Origin: LMUY01 sp965199005
GTDB lineage: Bacteria; Pseudomonadota; Alphaproteobacteria; Acetobacterales; Acetobacteraceae
Direction: 5' to 3'
Length of the DNA stretch: 64,000 nucleotides
Assembly: GCA_965199005.1 (NCBI GenBank)
Contig: CBDAQK010000006.1
Coordinates: forward strand, 496,001 to 560,000
How positions within the stretch are numbered: the stretch's first letter is position 1; each line of letters begins with the position of its first letter. The notes beneath the pieces were generated by a model. The model did not search any database. It worked only from the letters and a program-made list of their open reading frames with translations, and was not told where the DNA came from. The position numbers were made by a program, and so were the translations under genes. Shown here in pieces: positions 17,526 through 26,172 of this stretch.

Positions 17526-18862
17526 AGCGCCAGCTGCATCCATTTGCGCCAGGCGCGGAGCTGGTTGCGTTGCGTCAACTCGCTGAGCCCGTTGCCGCGC
17601 AGGCCCTTCCAACGGCCGCCCTCATCGTGTTCCTCCTCGGCGCCCAGGCCGTTCGGGAACACGCTCCACTCGCTGCCGCCCTGCATCAGGTTGCGCTGCG
17701 CCTGCTCGAACACCTCGATGTCGTCAGGCAGGATGATGCTGCCGGGGGAGTTGACGGTCGTGAGGTAACGGATCGAGTTGCGGAACAGCAAATCCGGCGC
17801 TCCCTTCATGCGGAACGACATGATGTGCACCTCGGTGCGGTCTACCGAGACGGGGTGCATGACGGACACACGCTGGAAGAAGGCCTGCACCCCCATGGTG
17901 GGCCAGACCACGCTGAGGTGGCGGCGGCGGCGCACCACGGTCTGCGCCCGCTCCAGCCCATGGCGTGCCACCAGCAGCCGCCAGTATTCGGCGTAGGCGG
18001 AGCCCTCCGGCGCGTTCTCCACATCGATGACGCCGCCGGCCTTGCCGCCCGCATTGGTCTGGTGCGTGCCATTGTAGCTATGGCCGTTCTCGAAGGCGTA
18101 CACCCCAGCCTGGCGGAAGATTTCAGGCGGCGAGCCGTTCTGCCGGATGATGTCCACCGGGCGGATTTCAAACGGATCCACCCGGTCGGTGGGCGCATAC
18201 TGGCGCGCGATGCTGTAGCTGCTTTCGTGCGTCGCGGTGTTGTGGCCGAAATCGTTGTAGTTCTCGGTCGGGATCTTCCAGTTGGCGTTCACCGCGTAGC
18301 GGACGGTGCCGCCGGCCCGCTCGACCTCGTCGAACGGGGAGCGGTCCATCAGGTCGTCGATGGCGGTGACGGCCGGGCCGAGATAGCTGAGCAAATCCGG
18401 CCCGCGTTCGGCCAGGCTAGCAAAGACGAAGCCGCGATAGGTCGCCACGCGCGGCACCCGGGGCATTTGCAGTTGCGGCCGGCTGAAATCATAGCCTTCC
18501 GGCCAGGTCTGCCGGTTGGGAACGCCCAGCAACGTGCCGTCGTTGCGATACGCCCAGCCGTGATAGGGGCAGCGGAAGGCCCGGCTATTGCCGCGCTCCT
18601 CCTGGCAGACCATGGCGCCGCGATGGCCGCAGCGGTTCACCAGCACGTTGATCGCGCCCTCGGCATCCCGCGTGGCCAGCACGGGCAGGCGGGCCATGCG
18701 GGCGGTGACGAAATCCCCCGCCTGCTTCAGCTCGCTTTCGTGCGCCACGTATAGCCAGGCGCGGCCGAAGATCCGCTCCATCTCCAACTCGAAGATGGCG
18801 GGGTCGCTATAGAGGCGGCGATGCGCGCGGTCGACTTGAGCGAGGCTATCCAAATCCATCAT
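17522..18862 (-). CDS. Aromatic-ring-hydroxylating dioxygenase, alpha subunit (Rieske)
   Basis: Catalytic subunit, 446 residues, that activates O2 for dihydroxylation or monooxygenation of an aromatic substrate. The Rieske [2Fe-2S] ligands are Cys78 and His80 (NRCGHRG) and Cys98 and His101 (CPYHGW). The mononuclear iron motif D-x2-H-x4-H is present as NDFGHNTATH (Asp204, His207, His212). Length and layout match alpha subunits of the benzoate/naphthalene type, but substrate specificity cannot be read. The two ATGs at 18857-18862 are both possible starts; they overlap the stop of the DUF169 gene. Confidence 0.9.
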   Translation of the reverse strand: MMDLDSLAQVDRAHRRLYSDPAIFELEMERIFGRAWLYVAHESELKQAGDFVTARMARLPVLATRDAEGAINVLVNRCGHRGAMVCQEERGNSRAFRCPYHGWAYRNDGTLLGVPNRQTWPEGYDFSRPQLQMPRVPRVATYRGFVFASLAERGPDLLSYLGPAVTAIDDLMDRSPFDEVERAGGTVRYAVNANWKIPTENYNDFGHNTATHESSYSIARQYAPTDRVDPFEIRPVDIIRQNGSPPEIFRQAGVYAFENGHSYNGTHQTNAGGKAGGVIDVENAPEGSAYAEYWRLLVARHGLERAQTVVRRRRHLSVVWPTMGVQAFFQRVSVMHPVSVDRTEVHIMSFRMKGAPDLLFRNSIRYLTTVNSPGSIILPDDIEVFEQAQRNLMQGGSEWSVFPNGLGAEEEHDEGGRWKGLRGNGLSELTQRNQLRAWRKWMQLAL

Positions 18863-19674
18863 GGCGCGCCGGTTTCTCCGAACATGCTCTGGTATAGCCC
18901 GCTCAGGGCCGTGTTCGCCAAGGGCACCGGCGCTTCTTCCGCCTCCTTGAGCGTGAGGGCATCCTGGATGTCCGGCCGCCGGGCAAACAGGCGCTGCAGG
19001 TTGGCGACCGTGGTGTCCAGCATGCTGAGCGGCAGGCCGACCACGACCTCCTCCACGCCGATGCGGACGTAGCGGCGGAAGCCGAAGCAGCCGAGCGTGT
19101 AGACGGCCTGGTTTTCCAGGATTGGCTGCACCATCACGCTGGCGCAGGTGGGCGGGCCGATGGGGCCGGGCACGACGCCGCCGGTTTCATAGGCGGCGGC
19201 GCGGGTGAGATACATGGCGGTCTTGGCGACGCAGAAGATGACGATCGCAACCGGGCCATCCGCCGGGTCGAACTCCACCAGGTCAAGCGGGCCATAGGCG
19301 ACGGCCTGGGCCTGCCCGGCCGGGTAGATCGCGTAATGCTTGAGGGTCTCGCGCACCGCCGCCGGGTTGCCGAATACGGCCAGCCCGTCCGCTGGGAAGT
19401 CGCCGGATGGAAACGTCCCGTCCAGCAGCCGTGCGAAGGGTTCGCCCTGACCGAGATAGAAGCGGCCGCCGGGGCAGGGCGCCATGTTGGCTCCGTCGGC
19501 ATAGAACACACGGCGCTCATAGCGTGCCGTGTCCAAATACATGCAGCCCTTGAGCGCAGCCTCGGCGCGCGGGATGTCCTGCGGCGAGTCCCGCCGGAAT
19601 TGGATGGCGACCGGTGGGGTGCCGAGCTTCAAAAGGCTTTCAAGTGCTTGGCTACTCTCGTGGTAACGACCCAT
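18859..19674 (-). CDS. DUF169 family protein
   Basis: First gene of the dioxygenase-transporter operon, 271 residues resembling DUF169. Family-like segments are TPPVAIQFRRD near the N-terminus, a Cys-containing region (DGANMAPCPGGRFYLG), GPPTCASVMVQP and the glycine-rich CFGFRRYVRIGVEEVVVGLP. The biochemical role of DUF169 proteins is unknown; several conserved cysteines hint at metal or cofactor binding, which is inference. The ATG at 19674 is preferred over an upstream in-frame ATG at 19710 because AGGAGG lies 4 nt before it. Its end overlaps the alpha-subunit start. Confidence 0.75.
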   Translation of the reverse strand: MGRYHESSQALESLLKLGTPPVAIQFRRDSPQDIPRAEAALKGCMYLDTARYERRVFYADGANMAPCPGGRFYLGQGEPFARLLDGTFPSGDFPADGLAVFGNPAAVRETLKHYAIYPAGQAQAVAYGPLDLVEFDPADGPVAIVIFCVAKTAMYLTRAAAYETGGVVPGPIGPPTCASVMVQPILENQAVYTLGCFGFRRYVRIGVEEVVVGLPLSMLDTTVANLQRLFARRPDIQDALTLKEAEEAPVPLANTALSGLYQSMFGETGAP

Positions 19675-19678
19675 CACG

Positions 19679-19684
19679 CCTCCT
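19679..19684 (-). promoter_or_regulatory. Ribosome binding site of the DUF169 operon
   Basis: A perfect AGGAGG on the minus strand lies 4 nt before the ATG at 19674. It decides the start of the DUF169 gene and suggests high expression of the operon's first cistron. Confidence 0.75.
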
Positions 19685-19718
19685 ATGCCGGTCAGCTTAG
19701 CAGAGATCATGCCATCGG

Positions 19719-19748
19719 CCAGATTCGGTGCGCCCAGATTCGGTGCGC
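19719..19748. repeat. Tandem 15-bp direct repeat in the DUF169 operon leader
   Basis: Two perfect, abutting copies of CCAGATTCGGTGCGC occupy 19719-19733 and 19734-19748. They lie 45-75 bp upstream of the first gene of the dioxygenase operon, where an activator or repressor site would be expected. A recent slippage duplication is the alternative. Confidence 0.7.
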
Positions 19749-19821
19749 ATTGATGTTGCTTCCAACCTTAGCAGCCCTTTGTGCCGCCGCCCGCTTTCCC
19801 ATAGGGTTGGCGAATGCGCCG

Positions 19822-20568
19822 TCATGCCGCCATCGGCTTGCCCATCATCACCAAATGGTGCAGCCCGTCCGCGTCCAGGCCGGCGGCCGGGCGGTCGGCC
19901 ACCTTGACGCCCCCGCCCAACACGACAACCCGCGTTGCCAGCGCGGCAACCTCGCGCATGTCGTGGCTGACGAGCACGACGGTGCGGCCCTCTGCGTTCA
20001 GCGCGCGGATCAGGGCGAGCACCCCCGCGGTTTCCCGCACCCCCAATGCGGCGGTCGGCTCGTCCATGATGACCACGGCGGCATCCCACAGCAGGGCGCG
20101 GCAGATCGCGACCGCCTGGCGCTGACCGCCGGAGAGTGCCGCGACCGGGCGGCGCGGGTCCACCGTCACGCCCAGCCGTGCCAGGTAGCCGCGGGTTTCC
20201 GCCACCATGCGGCGCCGGTCCAGGAACGGTCCGCGGCATCGCTCCGCCCCTAGGAACACGTTGGCCGCCACCGAGAGCGGGGGCACCAGCGCCAGTTCCT
20301 GGTAGATGGTCGCCACCCCGCTGACCAACGCGTCGTGTGGCGAGCGGAACGCGACGGGCCGGCCACGCAGCGTCATCGTGCCGGCGGTCGGCGGCTGTGC
20401 GCCGGACAGGATGCGGATCAGGGTGGATTTGCCCGCGCCGTTATCGCCGCAAACGGCCAGCACCTCCCCCTCGGCCAGATCCAAATCGAGTCCGCGCAGC
20501 GCCTCCACCCCGCCATAGCGCTTGGTGATGCCGCGAAGCGACATCAGGGGGGTGGCGGCAGGACTCAC
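19822..20568 (-). CDS. Sugar-type ABC ATPase (single-domain, FrcA/Rbs type)
   Basis: Energy-coupling subunit of the sugar importer, 248 residues with one ABC domain rather than the fused pair of RbsA. It shows Walker A GDNGAGKS near residue 45, signature LSGGQRQAVAICRAL and Walker B VVIMDEPTAALG. The Q-loop region reads TIYQELALVPPLSVAANVFLG, a hallmark of carbohydrate CUT2 ATPases. The GTG at 20568 overlaps the binding-protein stop (GTGA) and is preferred; an ATG at 20544 would shorten it by eight residues. It is the last gene of the ten-gene operon. Confidence 0.85.
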   Translation of the reverse strand: MSPAATPLMSLRGITKRYGGVEALRGLDLDLAEGEVLAVCGDNGAGKSTLIRILSGAQPPTAGTMTLRGRPVAFRSPHDALVSGVATIYQELALVPPLSVAANVFLGAERCRGPFLDRRRMVAETRGYLARLGVTVDPRRPVAALSGGQRQAVAICRALLWDAAVVIMDEPTAALGVRETAGVLALIRALNAEGRTVVLVSHDMREVAALATRVVVLGGGVKVADRPAAGLDADGLHHLVMMGKPMAA

Positions 20569-21494
20569 TTCAGGTATTTGGCCACGTTGCTGGCATCGAC
20601 GATGGGCGCGTCGACATAGAGATAGGGGCCCGTCGTGATGCTCTCCTTCGGCTGGTGATGCACCACGATCGCGTCCACCGCCTCTACCGCCCGGCGGCCC
20701 ATATCCTCGAACGGGACGGCGACGGTGGCGGTGAGCAGGCTCTGCGGATCGGCGATCCGCCGGTAGCTCTCCGGCCCGCCATCGGCCGAGACCAGCGGCA
20801 CCTGACCCTTCTTGAAGCCCTGCGCCTGCATGAGGTCGTCGATGATATAGGCCTGGCCATCGAAGGAGGCCCACACGCCGTTCACCTTGCCGGCATTCTG
20901 CAGCAGCAAGGCCTGCATGCCCGCCCGCACGTCCTGCTGCCAAGCGCCTGTGCGCGCCATGGTGTGCTGTGCCAGGGAGTGGACGGAGGTGTTCTCGGCC
21001 AAGACGGCATCCCAAACATGGTCGCGGATTCGGGTGGCGACGTTCTGTTCGAATTTTTCGGACAAAACATTGCCCTGATACCCCATCTGCCCGAGCAGGG
21101 TGAGCGACATGTCGACGCCCACCTTCCACTCGTTGGATTCGATGTCGAACAAAGCATGCGGACTGCCGCCGGAATCGACGGTGATGACGGGGATGCCCTT
21201 GTCCTGCGCGGCTTTCAGTTGCTCGTCCGCCTCGACGGGCTTGCCCATGGCGACGATGATCGCATCCACCTTGCGGGCGATCAGCGCGTCCAATTGCTCG
21301 GCGTGCTTGGGCAGCGAGCCTTCGGAGTTCAGCAGCGTCACCGTCCAGCCCTTGGCCCGCGCGGCCTCGGCCGCGGCGTTGGCGACCCGGGCGTGGGTTT
21401 CGGATGAGAATTGAAAGCCGACGACGCCGATTTCCGTCGCATTGGCCGCCGTGGCCGCGGCCGCGATGGCCAGCCCCAAGATGAACGCCCGCAT
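20565..21494 (-). CDS. Periplasmic sugar-binding protein (Peripla_BP_4 type)
   Basis: Receptor of the CUT2-type importer, 309 residues with a Sec signal peptide (AFILGLAIAAAATAANA, cleavage near residue 19). The mature part begins EIGVVGFQFSSETHARVANA and contains IVAMGKPVEADEQLKAAQDKG and PVITVDSGG, the alternating strands of the ribose-binding fold. Related proteins bind ribose, galactose, autoinducer-2 or sugar alcohols; the ligand here is undetermined. The start is 10 bp after the permease stop, and the end overlaps the ATPase. Confidence 0.88.
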   Translation of the reverse strand: MRAFILGLAIAAAATAANATEIGVVGFQFSSETHARVANAAAEAARAKGWTVTLLNSEGSLPKHAEQLDALIARKVDAIIVAMGKPVEADEQLKAAQDKGIPVITVDSGGSPHALFDIESNEWKVGVDMSLTLLGQMGYQGNVLSEKFEQNVATRIRDHVWDAVLAENTSVHSLAQHTMARTGAWQQDVRAGMQALLLQNAGKVNGVWASFDGQAYIIDDLMQAQGFKKGQVPLVSADGGPESYRRIADPQSLLTATVAVPFEDMGRRAVEAVDAIVVHHQPKESITTGPYLYVDAPIVDASNVAKYLK

Positions 21495-21504
21495 CGCTGA
21501 TCCC

Positions 21505-22443
21505 CTACCGGAAGGCGGCCTGCCGCACTGTGCTGGCCGATACCGCCACCGCCAGGATGATGATGACACCGAGAACGATGTCCTGCACATAGTACTCGGC
21601 GCCCATCAGCACGAGCCCGTTGCCGAGCACCTTCAGCACCAGCGAGGCAACGAGCGTGCCGGGGACGTTCGGGCGGCCGGGCTGGAACATGGTCATGCCC
21701 AGCAGCACCGCGGCGATGGCGTAGAGGAAGTAGTCCGAGGCCATGCCCGGCGCGGCGGAGGACAGGCTGGCGGCGAGCAGCACCGCCGCAGCACCTGCCA
21801 GTAGCCCGGACAAAGCCAGCCCCAGCCGCCGCATCCGCCCGGTGGCGATCCCGGCCAGCCGGGCGGCCTCCGTCGCCTCGCCGGTGGCGACCATGTGCGC
21901 GCCGGGCCGGGTGGCACCGACCAGCAGCCAGGTGGCCGCCGTCACGCCGAGCATCCATAGCAGCAGATGGGGGATGCCGGCGAGTTGGCCGCGTGCCAGG
22001 CCGGTGAACCCCACGGGCCAGCGGCCGATGAACGTCACGCCGCCGGTGAGCCAAAAGGCCAGCCCACGGGCGATGGCGCCCGTGCCCAGCGTCGCGATGA
22101 GCGAGGGCACACGCAGCACCGTCACAACCACGCCGTTCAGCAGGCCCCCCAGCAGCCCCACGCCCAGCCCGGCCGCCACCGCCAACCCGGCGCTTCCGGT
22201 GCGTTGAATAGCGAACCCGGCGGCGACCGCGGAGAGGCTGGCCAGTTCGGCGACCGACAAATCCAGTTCGCCCACCGTCAGCGCCAGGGTGAAACCCAGC
22301 GCCAGGATGGCGAGGAAACTGGTCTCCTTGCCGATGTTGAAGAGATTGGCCGGGTTGGCGAAGTTGGGTGCGAGGGCGACGAAGAACAGCACCAGCGCGA
22401 CGCCGACGATCGCTGTTCCATACCGCTCTACAACGACCTGCAT
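21505..22443 (-). CDS. Sugar-type ABC permease (RbsC-like)
   Basis: Inner-membrane permease of the CUT2 importer, 312 residues from the ATG at 22443. The family motif LALGFTLALTVGELDLSVAE, the counterpart of the RbsC segment ending GxIDLSVG, lies near residue 50-70. About ten hydrophobic segments follow. A longer frame up to 22551 would overlap the kinase by 76 bp and add a Pro/Arg-rich tail unlike RbsC, so the shorter form is preferred although its ribosome binding site is weak. Confidence 0.85.
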   Translation of the reverse strand: MQVVVERYGTAIVGVALVLFFVALAPNFANPANLFNIGKETSFLAILALGFTLALTVGELDLSVAELASLSAVAAGFAIQRTGSAGLAVAAGLGVGLLGGLLNGVVVTVLRVPSLIATLGTGAIARGLAFWLTGGVTFIGRWPVGFTGLARGQLAGIPHLLLWMLGVTAATWLLVGATRPGAHMVATGEATEAARLAGIATGRMRRLGLALSGLLAGAAAVLLAASLSSAAPGMASDYFLYAIAAVLLGMTMFQPGRPNVPGTLVASLVLKVLGNGLVLMGAEYYVQDIVLGVIIILAVAVSASTVRQAAFR

Positions 22444-22475
22444 GAGGGGTGCAGTAGCCTGCGCCCGCCGGGTGC

Positions 22476-23861
22476 TCAAGCGGCGGGGAAGCGGGCGAGG
22501 GCGTGGGAGAGGGGGCGCAACGCTGCCCCGGCCTCTTGCCATAACGTCCATAGCCGGGTGTAGCGCGCATGCCGGGCTGGGTCCGGCCGGTGTCGGCTGC
22601 TGATGCGCACCATGTGGCTGGTGTCGTGTCCGAGGGCGCGCCAGCCGGCGATGGCGGCGCCGAGCAGGCCGGTTTCCGCCGCCTCCGTCACCAGGACAGC
22701 GCGGCCGGTGATGTCGGCCTTGATTTGCGCCCAGCCGACGCTTGCGGCGCCGCCGCCGCCATAGCGTATTTCATCGACCTCGAGGCCCAACGCTGCCTCC
22801 GCCCGTTCCAGTACGGCACGGTTCAGGAAGCCGACCCCTTCGGCGACGGCGCGGGCGAGGTCTGCCGCCCCATGCTCGGCAGATAGGCCCAGGAAGGCGC
22901 CGCGGAGGTCCGCATCCCAATAAGGTGCGCGCTCCCCGGCCAAATGGGGCAGGAACAGCAAGGGCGCGAGCCTGCGGGGCGCGGCCAGCAGACGGTCCAT
23001 CGCCGGGCCGACCGGCTCATGCGGCGCCAGCACGCCCATGGCCCAGGCGATCGTGGCACCGCCGGACGCGCTGGGGCCGCCCAATTGGTGAAGCCCGTGG
23101 CCCCAATCGGCTGAGATCAACCCTTCCGCCGGGGCAGCGTGGTGGGCCAGGACGCCCAAGACCTCGGTCGTGCCGGAGATGTTGTAGGCGCGGCCGTGCT
23201 GCATCGCGCCCAGTCCCAGCGCGCACGCCCAGCTATCGTGCCCCGCCAACACCACCGGGCAACCTGTAAGCCGGCCTTGCTGCACGGGTGCCAAGACTGC
23301 GCCGGGCGGGATGATGCGGGGCAGCAAGTCGGGCATGCCGAGGCGCTGGAGGAGCGAACCGGACGCCATCAGCCGGGCGGCACTGACCGAATCACTCCCG
23401 GCATGGCCTGTCAGGCGCCGGGCCAATTCGTCCTTCGGGTCGATCACGGAAATGGCTGCGGCGATCGTCTGCGGCTCGTGCCGGCGCAGCCAGAGCAGCC
23501 GTGCGACGGGGTGGAACGGGTTGACGGCGGGGGTTTCCGGGTCGTCTGGCAGCTCGTCTTCCACTACGGCCCGGGCATCGCGCCAGGTGATTGCCGGGCG
23601 CAACGGCCCATCCCGCCCGAGCACGATTTGGGTCCGTGTCATGCCCGTCAGCGCCACCGCGCGGACCGTTGCGAGGTCCCCGAGGGCGGCGATTCCGGCG
23701 CAGAAAGCGGCCCACCAGGCCGCTGGGTCCGCCTCGTTGCCGTCCTCCGAAAGCGGCGTTGGAATGCTGTGGTGGCGCAATAAGGTGCCGCCGCCGTCGA
23801 CCAACCCCACGCGCAGGGTGGTGGCGCCCAAGTCTACGCTGAGGACGGCGCCGGCTGTCAC
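22476..23861 (-). CDS. FGGY-family carbohydrate kinase
   Basis: ATP-dependent sugar kinase, 461 residues. The N-terminal phosphate-binding strand pair (VLSVDLGATTLRVGLVD) and the C-terminal half with EIRYGGGGAASVGWAQIKAD place it in the FGGY family, which phosphorylates pentoses, polyols, glycerol or autoinducer-2. The catalytic Asp candidate lies in LAGHDSWACALGLGA near residue 230. The GTG at 23861 overlaps the stop of the LLM monooxygenase gene. Its neighbours, a CUT2 sugar importer downstream, suggest that it phosphorylates the sugar that importer brings in. Confidence 0.85.
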   Translation of the reverse strand: MTAGAVLSVDLGATTLRVGLVDGGGTLLRHHSIPTPLSEDGNEADPAAWWAAFCAGIAALGDLATVRAVALTGMTRTQIVLGRDGPLRPAITWRDARAVVEDELPDDPETPAVNPFHPVARLLWLRRHEPQTIAAAISVIDPKDELARRLTGHAGSDSVSAARLMASGSLLQRLGMPDLLPRIIPPGAVLAPVQQGRLTGCPVVLAGHDSWACALGLGAMQHGRAYNISGTTEVLGVLAHHAAPAEGLISADWGHGLHQLGGPSASGGATIAWAMGVLAPHEPVGPAMDRLLAAPRRLAPLLFLPHLAGERAPYWDADLRGAFLGLSAEHGAADLARAVAEGVGFLNRAVLERAEAALGLEVDEIRYGGGGAASVGWAQIKADITGRAVLVTEAAETGLLGAAIAGWRALGHDTSHMVRISSRHRPDPARHARYTRLWTLWQEAGAALRPLSHALARFPAA

Positions 23862-25186
23862 GGAAAGTAAGGGTTCTTCGGCACCGGCAATCCCATGACC
23901 TCGCGCAGCGTGCTCCCCTGGTATTCCGTCCGGAACAGCTTGCGGCGCTGGAGTTCGGGCACCACCAGGTCCACGAACTCGGTCAATCCGCGTGGCAGGA
24001 CTGGAATGAGCACGTTGAATCCATCGCAGGCTTGGCTCGTATACCAATCCTCCATCTCGTCCGCCACCTGCTTGGCCGAGCCCTTGAACACGGTGTGTCC
24101 CATCGAGGGCAGCACCCGCTCATAGGTTTGGCGGATGGTGAGATTCTCCCGCATCGCCATGGCTGCGATGGATTTGCGGAAGCTGGCGATGGCGTTGGTT
24201 TCGGCGGAGAGGTCCGGCATCGGGCCGTCCAGCGGCAAGCCCTCCAAATTCATTTCGACCATTTTCGACAAATAGGGCACGCCTAATTCTGGGGCGATCA
24301 GCGATTGCAGTTCCTCGAACAATTCGTCGGCTTCGGCGGCGGTGCGCCCGACATAGACCGAGCAGCCGGGCATGATCCGCACCGCGTCGGGGCTGCGGCC
24401 ATAGCGGGACAGCCGGCCTTTGACGTCGGCGTAGAATTCCTGCCCAGCCTGCTTCGTCTCGGTCACGGCAAACACGCCGTCTGCCGTCTTGGCCGCAAAT
24501 TCCTTCCCGAGTTCGGATTGGCCGGCCATGAACATCACGGGATAACCCTGCGGCGGCCGGGCGACGTTCAGCGGCCCCTGGACGGAGAAATGCTTGCCGG
24601 CATGGTTCAGCGTATGAACCTTCGCCGGGTCGAGGTATTGGCCGGTCGTCTTGTCCTGCAGGAAGGCGTCTTCGGCCCAGCTATCCCACAGCCCCTTGCA
24701 AATCTCGACGAACTCCTCCGCCCGCTCATAGCGTTCGGCGCGGCTCATATGCTCCGCGCGCCCGAAATTGACGCTGTCGCCGGGATAGGAGGTCGTCACG
24801 ACATTCCAGCAAGCCCGTCCCTTGCTGAGGTGGTCGAGCGAGGCGAATTTGCGCGCGAGGAGATAAGGCTCCTCATACGTCGTGGTTGCGGTGGCCAGCA
24901 GGCCGATATGCTTGGTGAACATCGACACTGCCGAAAGCATCGTCACGGGCTCGAACACGGCCGGCCGGTCGGAGGGGCTGTTGGAGGCGAATAGCTTAGG
25001 CTTGTCCATCTGGCGGACCGCATTGCCGTCGGCGATGAACAGCAAGTCCAGCTTGCCGCGCTCCGCTTCCTTGGCGATCCAAACCGCGTTCTCGAGGTTC
25101 ATCACGGTGGTTGGCCAGGAATCACGATGCCGCCAGCCGCCCAGATGGTGGCCAAGACCGAGGATACCCGTCATGAGATTCATCAT
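23858..25186 (-). CDS. LLM-class flavin-dependent monooxygenase (NtaA/SnaA/DszA type)
   Basis: FMNH2-dependent two-component monooxygenase, 442 residues with the bacterial luciferase-like fold. Family markers are the N-terminal HHLGGWRHRDSWPT, ERGKLDLLFIADGNAV, the STFTKH-like SMFTKHIGLLATATTTYEEP segment and AWNVVTTSYPGDSVNFGR near residue 140. Members oxidise nitrilotriacetate, sulfones, dibenzothiophene sulfone or alkane sulfur compounds. A partner flavin reductase is not present in the operon. The start overlaps the OppF-like stop (ATGA), so the enzyme is tied to peptide-type uptake and then to the sugar kinase. Confidence 0.87.
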   Translation of the reverse strand: MMNLMTGILGLGHHLGGWRHRDSWPTTVMNLENAVWIAKEAERGKLDLLFIADGNAVRQMDKPKLFASNSPSDRPAVFEPVTMLSAVSMFTKHIGLLATATTTYEEPYLLARKFASLDHLSKGRACWNVVTTSYPGDSVNFGRAEHMSRAERYERAEEFVEICKGLWDSWAEDAFLQDKTTGQYLDPAKVHTLNHAGKHFSVQGPLNVARPPQGYPVMFMAGQSELGKEFAAKTADGVFAVTETKQAGQEFYADVKGRLSRYGRSPDAVRIMPGCSVYVGRTAAEADELFEELQSLIAPELGVPYLSKMVEMNLEGLPLDGPMPDLSAETNAIASFRKSIAAMAMRENLTIRQTYERVLPSMGHTVFKGSAKQVADEMEDWYTSQACDGFNVLIPVLPRGLTEFVDLVVPELQRRKLFRTEYQGSTLREVMGLPVPKNPYFP

Positions 25187-26172
25187 TCGGCTGATCCTAA
25201 TGCCAGAGTTTCGGCGAAGTGGCAGGCGGAGTGGTGGCCGGGGACCACCTCGCGCAACGCCGGGTCCTGCGTGCTGCAGCGGGGATGCTGCGCCATGGGG
25301 CAGCGCGGGTGGAAATGGCAACCCGGCGGTGGGGAGATCGGGGAGGGTGGGTCACCCAAGAGCAAGGGCTCCATCCGGGACGCCTCCAATTCCGGGTCCG
25401 GCAGCGGGATGGAGGCGAGCAGCGATTGCGTATAGGGGTGCAGCGGACGGTCATAGACGGCATCCGCCCCGGCGATCTCGACGATGCGGCCCAGATACAT
25501 GACGGCGACACGGTCCGAGACGTGGCGGACGATCGAAAGGTCGTGGCTGATGAACAGGAATGTCAGGCCTTGCTCGGTCTGCAAATCCTGCAGCAAATTG
25601 ACGATCTGCGCCTGGATCGACACATCCAGGGCGGATACCGGTTCGTCTGCCACGATCAACCGGGGTTGCACGACGAGGGCGCGGGCGATCCCGATGCGCT
25701 GGCGTTGGCCGCCGGAAAACGCGCGGGGCAGCCGGGTCAGCGCGCTGTCACCCAATCCGCACCGCTCCAGTGCGTCACGCACCAGGCGGTCCGCTGCCGC
25801 CCCGCGGGCGATGCCCAGGTTGCGCAATGGCTCGGCGACGATGTCGCGCACCGTCATGCGGGGATTCAGCGACGCATACGGGTCCTGGAAGATCATCTGC
25901 ACCCGGCGGCGTAGGGTCTGCAACCGGCTGCCGCGTAGCCGCGTGACGTCCTCTCCCTCGAACCGGATCGATCCCGCACTCGAATCCAGCAGCCGCACGA
26001 TCATGCGGCCCAGTGTCGACTTGCCACTGCCGGACTCACCCACCAGCCCCAGCGTTTCACCCGCGCGAAGGGAAAGGCCGACCCCATCCACCGCGCGCAC
26101 CGCCTGGCGGCGCCAAGGGGGCCCGCCGAGTTGGAAGCGCTTGACTAGGCCGTCCACCGCAAGGAGCGTCAT
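25183..26172 (-). CDS. Oligopeptide-type ABC ATPase (OppF-like)
   Basis: Second ATPase of the Opp-type importer, 329 residues, with Walker A GESGSGKS near residue 47, signature FSGGQRQRIGIARAL and Walker B LIVADEPVSALD. The C-terminal domain holds the cysteine-rich PPPGCHFHPRCPMAQHPRC region typical of DppF/OppF. The ATG at 26172 overlaps the stop of the OppD-like gene, and its own stop overlaps the monooxygenase start. Confidence 0.9.
   Translation of the reverse strand: MTLLAVDGLVKRFQLGGPPWRRQAVRAVDGVGLSLRAGETLGLVGESGSGKSTLGRMIVRLLDSSAGSIRFEGEDVTRLRGSRLQTLRRRVQMIFQDPYASLNPRMTVRDIVAEPLRNLGIARGAAADRLVRDALERCGLGDSALTRLPRAFSGGQRQRIGIARALVVQPRLIVADEPVSALDVSIQAQIVNLLQDLQTEQGLTFLFISHDLSIVRHVSDRVAVMYLGRIVEIAGADAVYDRPLHPYTQSLLASIPLPDPELEASRMEPLLLGDPPSPISPPPGCHFHPRCPMAQHPRCSTQDPALREVVPGHHSACHFAETLALGSAE

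Noticed and set aside
22444..22551. Longer N-terminus for the RbsC-like permease
   Set aside because: It would overlap the kinase by 76 bp and add a Pro/Arg-rich segment unlike any RbsC protein.
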